NCBI GenBank assembly: GCA_040752295.1
Contig: JBFMFE010000263.1
Span: forward strand, 1 to 6,300
DNA length: 6,300 nucleotides
Source of the DNA: JBFMFE01 sp040752295
Lineage (GTDB): Bacteria; UBP15; UBA6099; JBFMBQ01
Direction: 5' to 3'
The translations under genes were made by a program, and so were the position numbers. The notes under the pieces are model-generated. The model did not search any database, had not been told where the DNA came from, and worked only from the letters and a program-made list of their open reading frames with translations. Shown piece after piece: positions 5,407-6,300 of the stretch; the stretch's first letter is position 1, and each line of letters opens with the position of its first letter.

Positions 5407-6300
5407 TTCAGGAACGGCGGCACGTCCAGCTCGAGCGGTTCCGCCCTCCGCGGCGCGGCGTGAGCTTCGGGCGCGGCGACCACCGCGAGCGCCCGCTCGG
5501 CGCCGGGCGAGCCGGAGCGCTCCCTTGCCGCCGACAGCTTTTGCAACTCGGGCGCGGGAATCCTGTCGAAGCCCGTCGCGATGACCGTGACCTTGATCTC
5601 GTCGGACGCGAGCGGGTCCAGCACCGCGCCGAAGATGATGTTGGCGTCGGGCGCCGCCTCAGCGGAGACGACCTCGGCGGCGGCGGTGACTTCCCTGAGG
5701 GACACGCCTGGACCGCCGGTGACGTTGATGATGACGCCCCTTGCGCCGTTCATGGGGCACTCGAGAAGCGGGCTGGAAATGGCGGCGAGCGCGGCGCGGC
5801 GCGCGCGGTCCTCGCCCCTCTCGACCCCGACGCCCATCAGCGACGTGCCCGACCCGAGCATTATGGTGCGCACGTCGGCGTAATCGAGGTTGATGACGCC
5901 GGGCACCGTGATGAGTTCGGAGATGCCCTGCACGCCCTGGCGGAGGATGTCGTCGGCGACGAAGAACGCCTTCACGAGGCTGGTTCCCTCCTTGACCACT
6001 TCGAGGAGCTTGTCGTTGGAGATGGTTATGAGAGTGTCCACGTTTTTTTCGAGTTCGGCGACGCCGTTCTCCGCCGCCTTCCTGCGGCGGCGTCCCTCGA
6101 AGGTAAACGGGCGCGTGACGATGCCCACCGTGAGAATGCCCATCTCCTGGGCGGCGGCGGCGACGACGGGCGACGCCCCCGTGCCGGTGCCTCCGCCCAT
6201 GCCGGCGGTGAGGAACACCATGTCAAGCCCGTCGAGCAGCTGCTCGATTTCGGCGATGCACGACTCGGCGGCTTTTTTTCCGACTTCGGGGTCGGCGCCG
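5403..6300 (-). CDS. ftsZ: Cell division protein FtsZ, N-terminus outside window
   Basis: FtsZ is the tubulin-like GTPase that assembles the Z-ring at midcell. 298 residues are visible; by alignment from memory to E. coli FtsZ, about 70 are missing. The visible part opens with GADPEVGKKAAES, then MVFLTAGMGGGTGTGASP, where GGGTGTG (visible residues 35-41) is the tubulin/FtsZ GTP-binding signature. TRPFTFEGRRR and ISNDKLL follow. The T7 catalytic loop is NLDYADVRT, with Asn137, Asp139 and Asp142 completing the active site of the neighbouring subunit. The globular domain ends at VTVIATGF. The linker is only about 45 residues, rich in Ala, Pro, Arg and Glu, and the gene ends in LELDVPPFLK, a standard C-terminal peptide for binding FtsA and SepF. 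A SepF gene lies three genes downstream. The stop overlaps the radical SAM start by four bases. Confidence 0.97.
   Translation of the reverse strand, partial: GADPEVGKKAAESCIAEIEQLLDGLDMVFLTAGMGGGTGTGASPVVAAAAQEMGILTVGIVTRPFTFEGRRRRKAAENGVAELEKNVDTLITISNDKLLEVVKEGTSLVKAFFVADDILRQGVQGISELITVPGVINLDYADVRTIMLGSGTSLMGVGVERGEDRARRAALAAISSPLLECPMNGARGVIINVTGGPGVSLREVTAAAEVVSAEAAPDANIIFGAVLDPLASDEIKVTVIATGFDRIPAPELQKLSAARERSGSPGAERALAVVAAPEAHAAPRRAEPLELDVPPFLK

Noticed and set aside
4537..5463. A 308-codon plus-strand open frame opposite the radical SAM gene
   Set aside because: Its composition is that of a shadow frame, and its cysteine-rich repeat near the end is just the reverse reading of the 9-bp array.

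Overview
The window is GC-rich (mid-60s percent by eye) bacterial chromosome with six genes, all on the minus strand and packed head to tail. In transcription order (high to low coordinate) they are ftsZ (5' end outside the window), a B12-binding-type radical SAM protein, yggS (PLP homeostasis protein), sepF, proC and rnj (RNase J, last residues outside the window). There is no tRNA, rRNA, CRISPR array, insertion sequence or phage gene. The longest gap between genes is 77 bp.

FtsZ-YggS-SepF is the division neighbourhood known from Gram-positive bacteria and cyanobacteria, and the yggS-sepF-proC order is especially reminiscent of cyanobacteria. SepF together with RNase J points to a Terrabacteria-type lineage rather than a proteobacterium. 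The radical SAM gene between ftsZ and yggS, the high GC and the RNase J/ProC tail make me think of Synergistota or a related poorly sampled lineage. That is an inference from gene order and memory, not something a single residue proves.

5403-6300 holds the C-terminal three quarters of FtsZ, with the GTP-binding signature, the T7 catalytic loop, a short linker and a typical C-terminal peptide. 3673-5406 holds the radical SAM protein. Its start overlaps the ftsZ stop by four bases (GTGA), and its N-terminus is written by a 9-bp tandem repeat. 2987-3676 holds yggS, again with a GTGA overlap. 2911-2986 is a short, slightly AT-richer gap leading to sepF (2491-2910). proC (1638-2465) follows after 25 bp with its own strong ribosome binding site. 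1584-1637 is a hairpin-rich junction leading to rnj (1-1583).

FtsZ builds the division ring and SepF tethers it to the membrane through the FtsZ C-terminal peptide. YggS buffers pyridoxal phosphate, ProC makes proline and RNase J turns over mRNA. The shared orientation and tight spacing suggest one transcription unit, with ftsZ, the radical SAM gene and yggS translationally coupled and sepF and proC independently initiated. No convincing promoter or intrinsic terminator was seen. The least understood gene is the radical SAM protein. The most interesting non-coding signals are the N-terminal microsatellite, the hairpin that spans the rnj start, and a near-perfect Shine-Dalgarno sequence at the end of yggS with no obvious start codon to serve.
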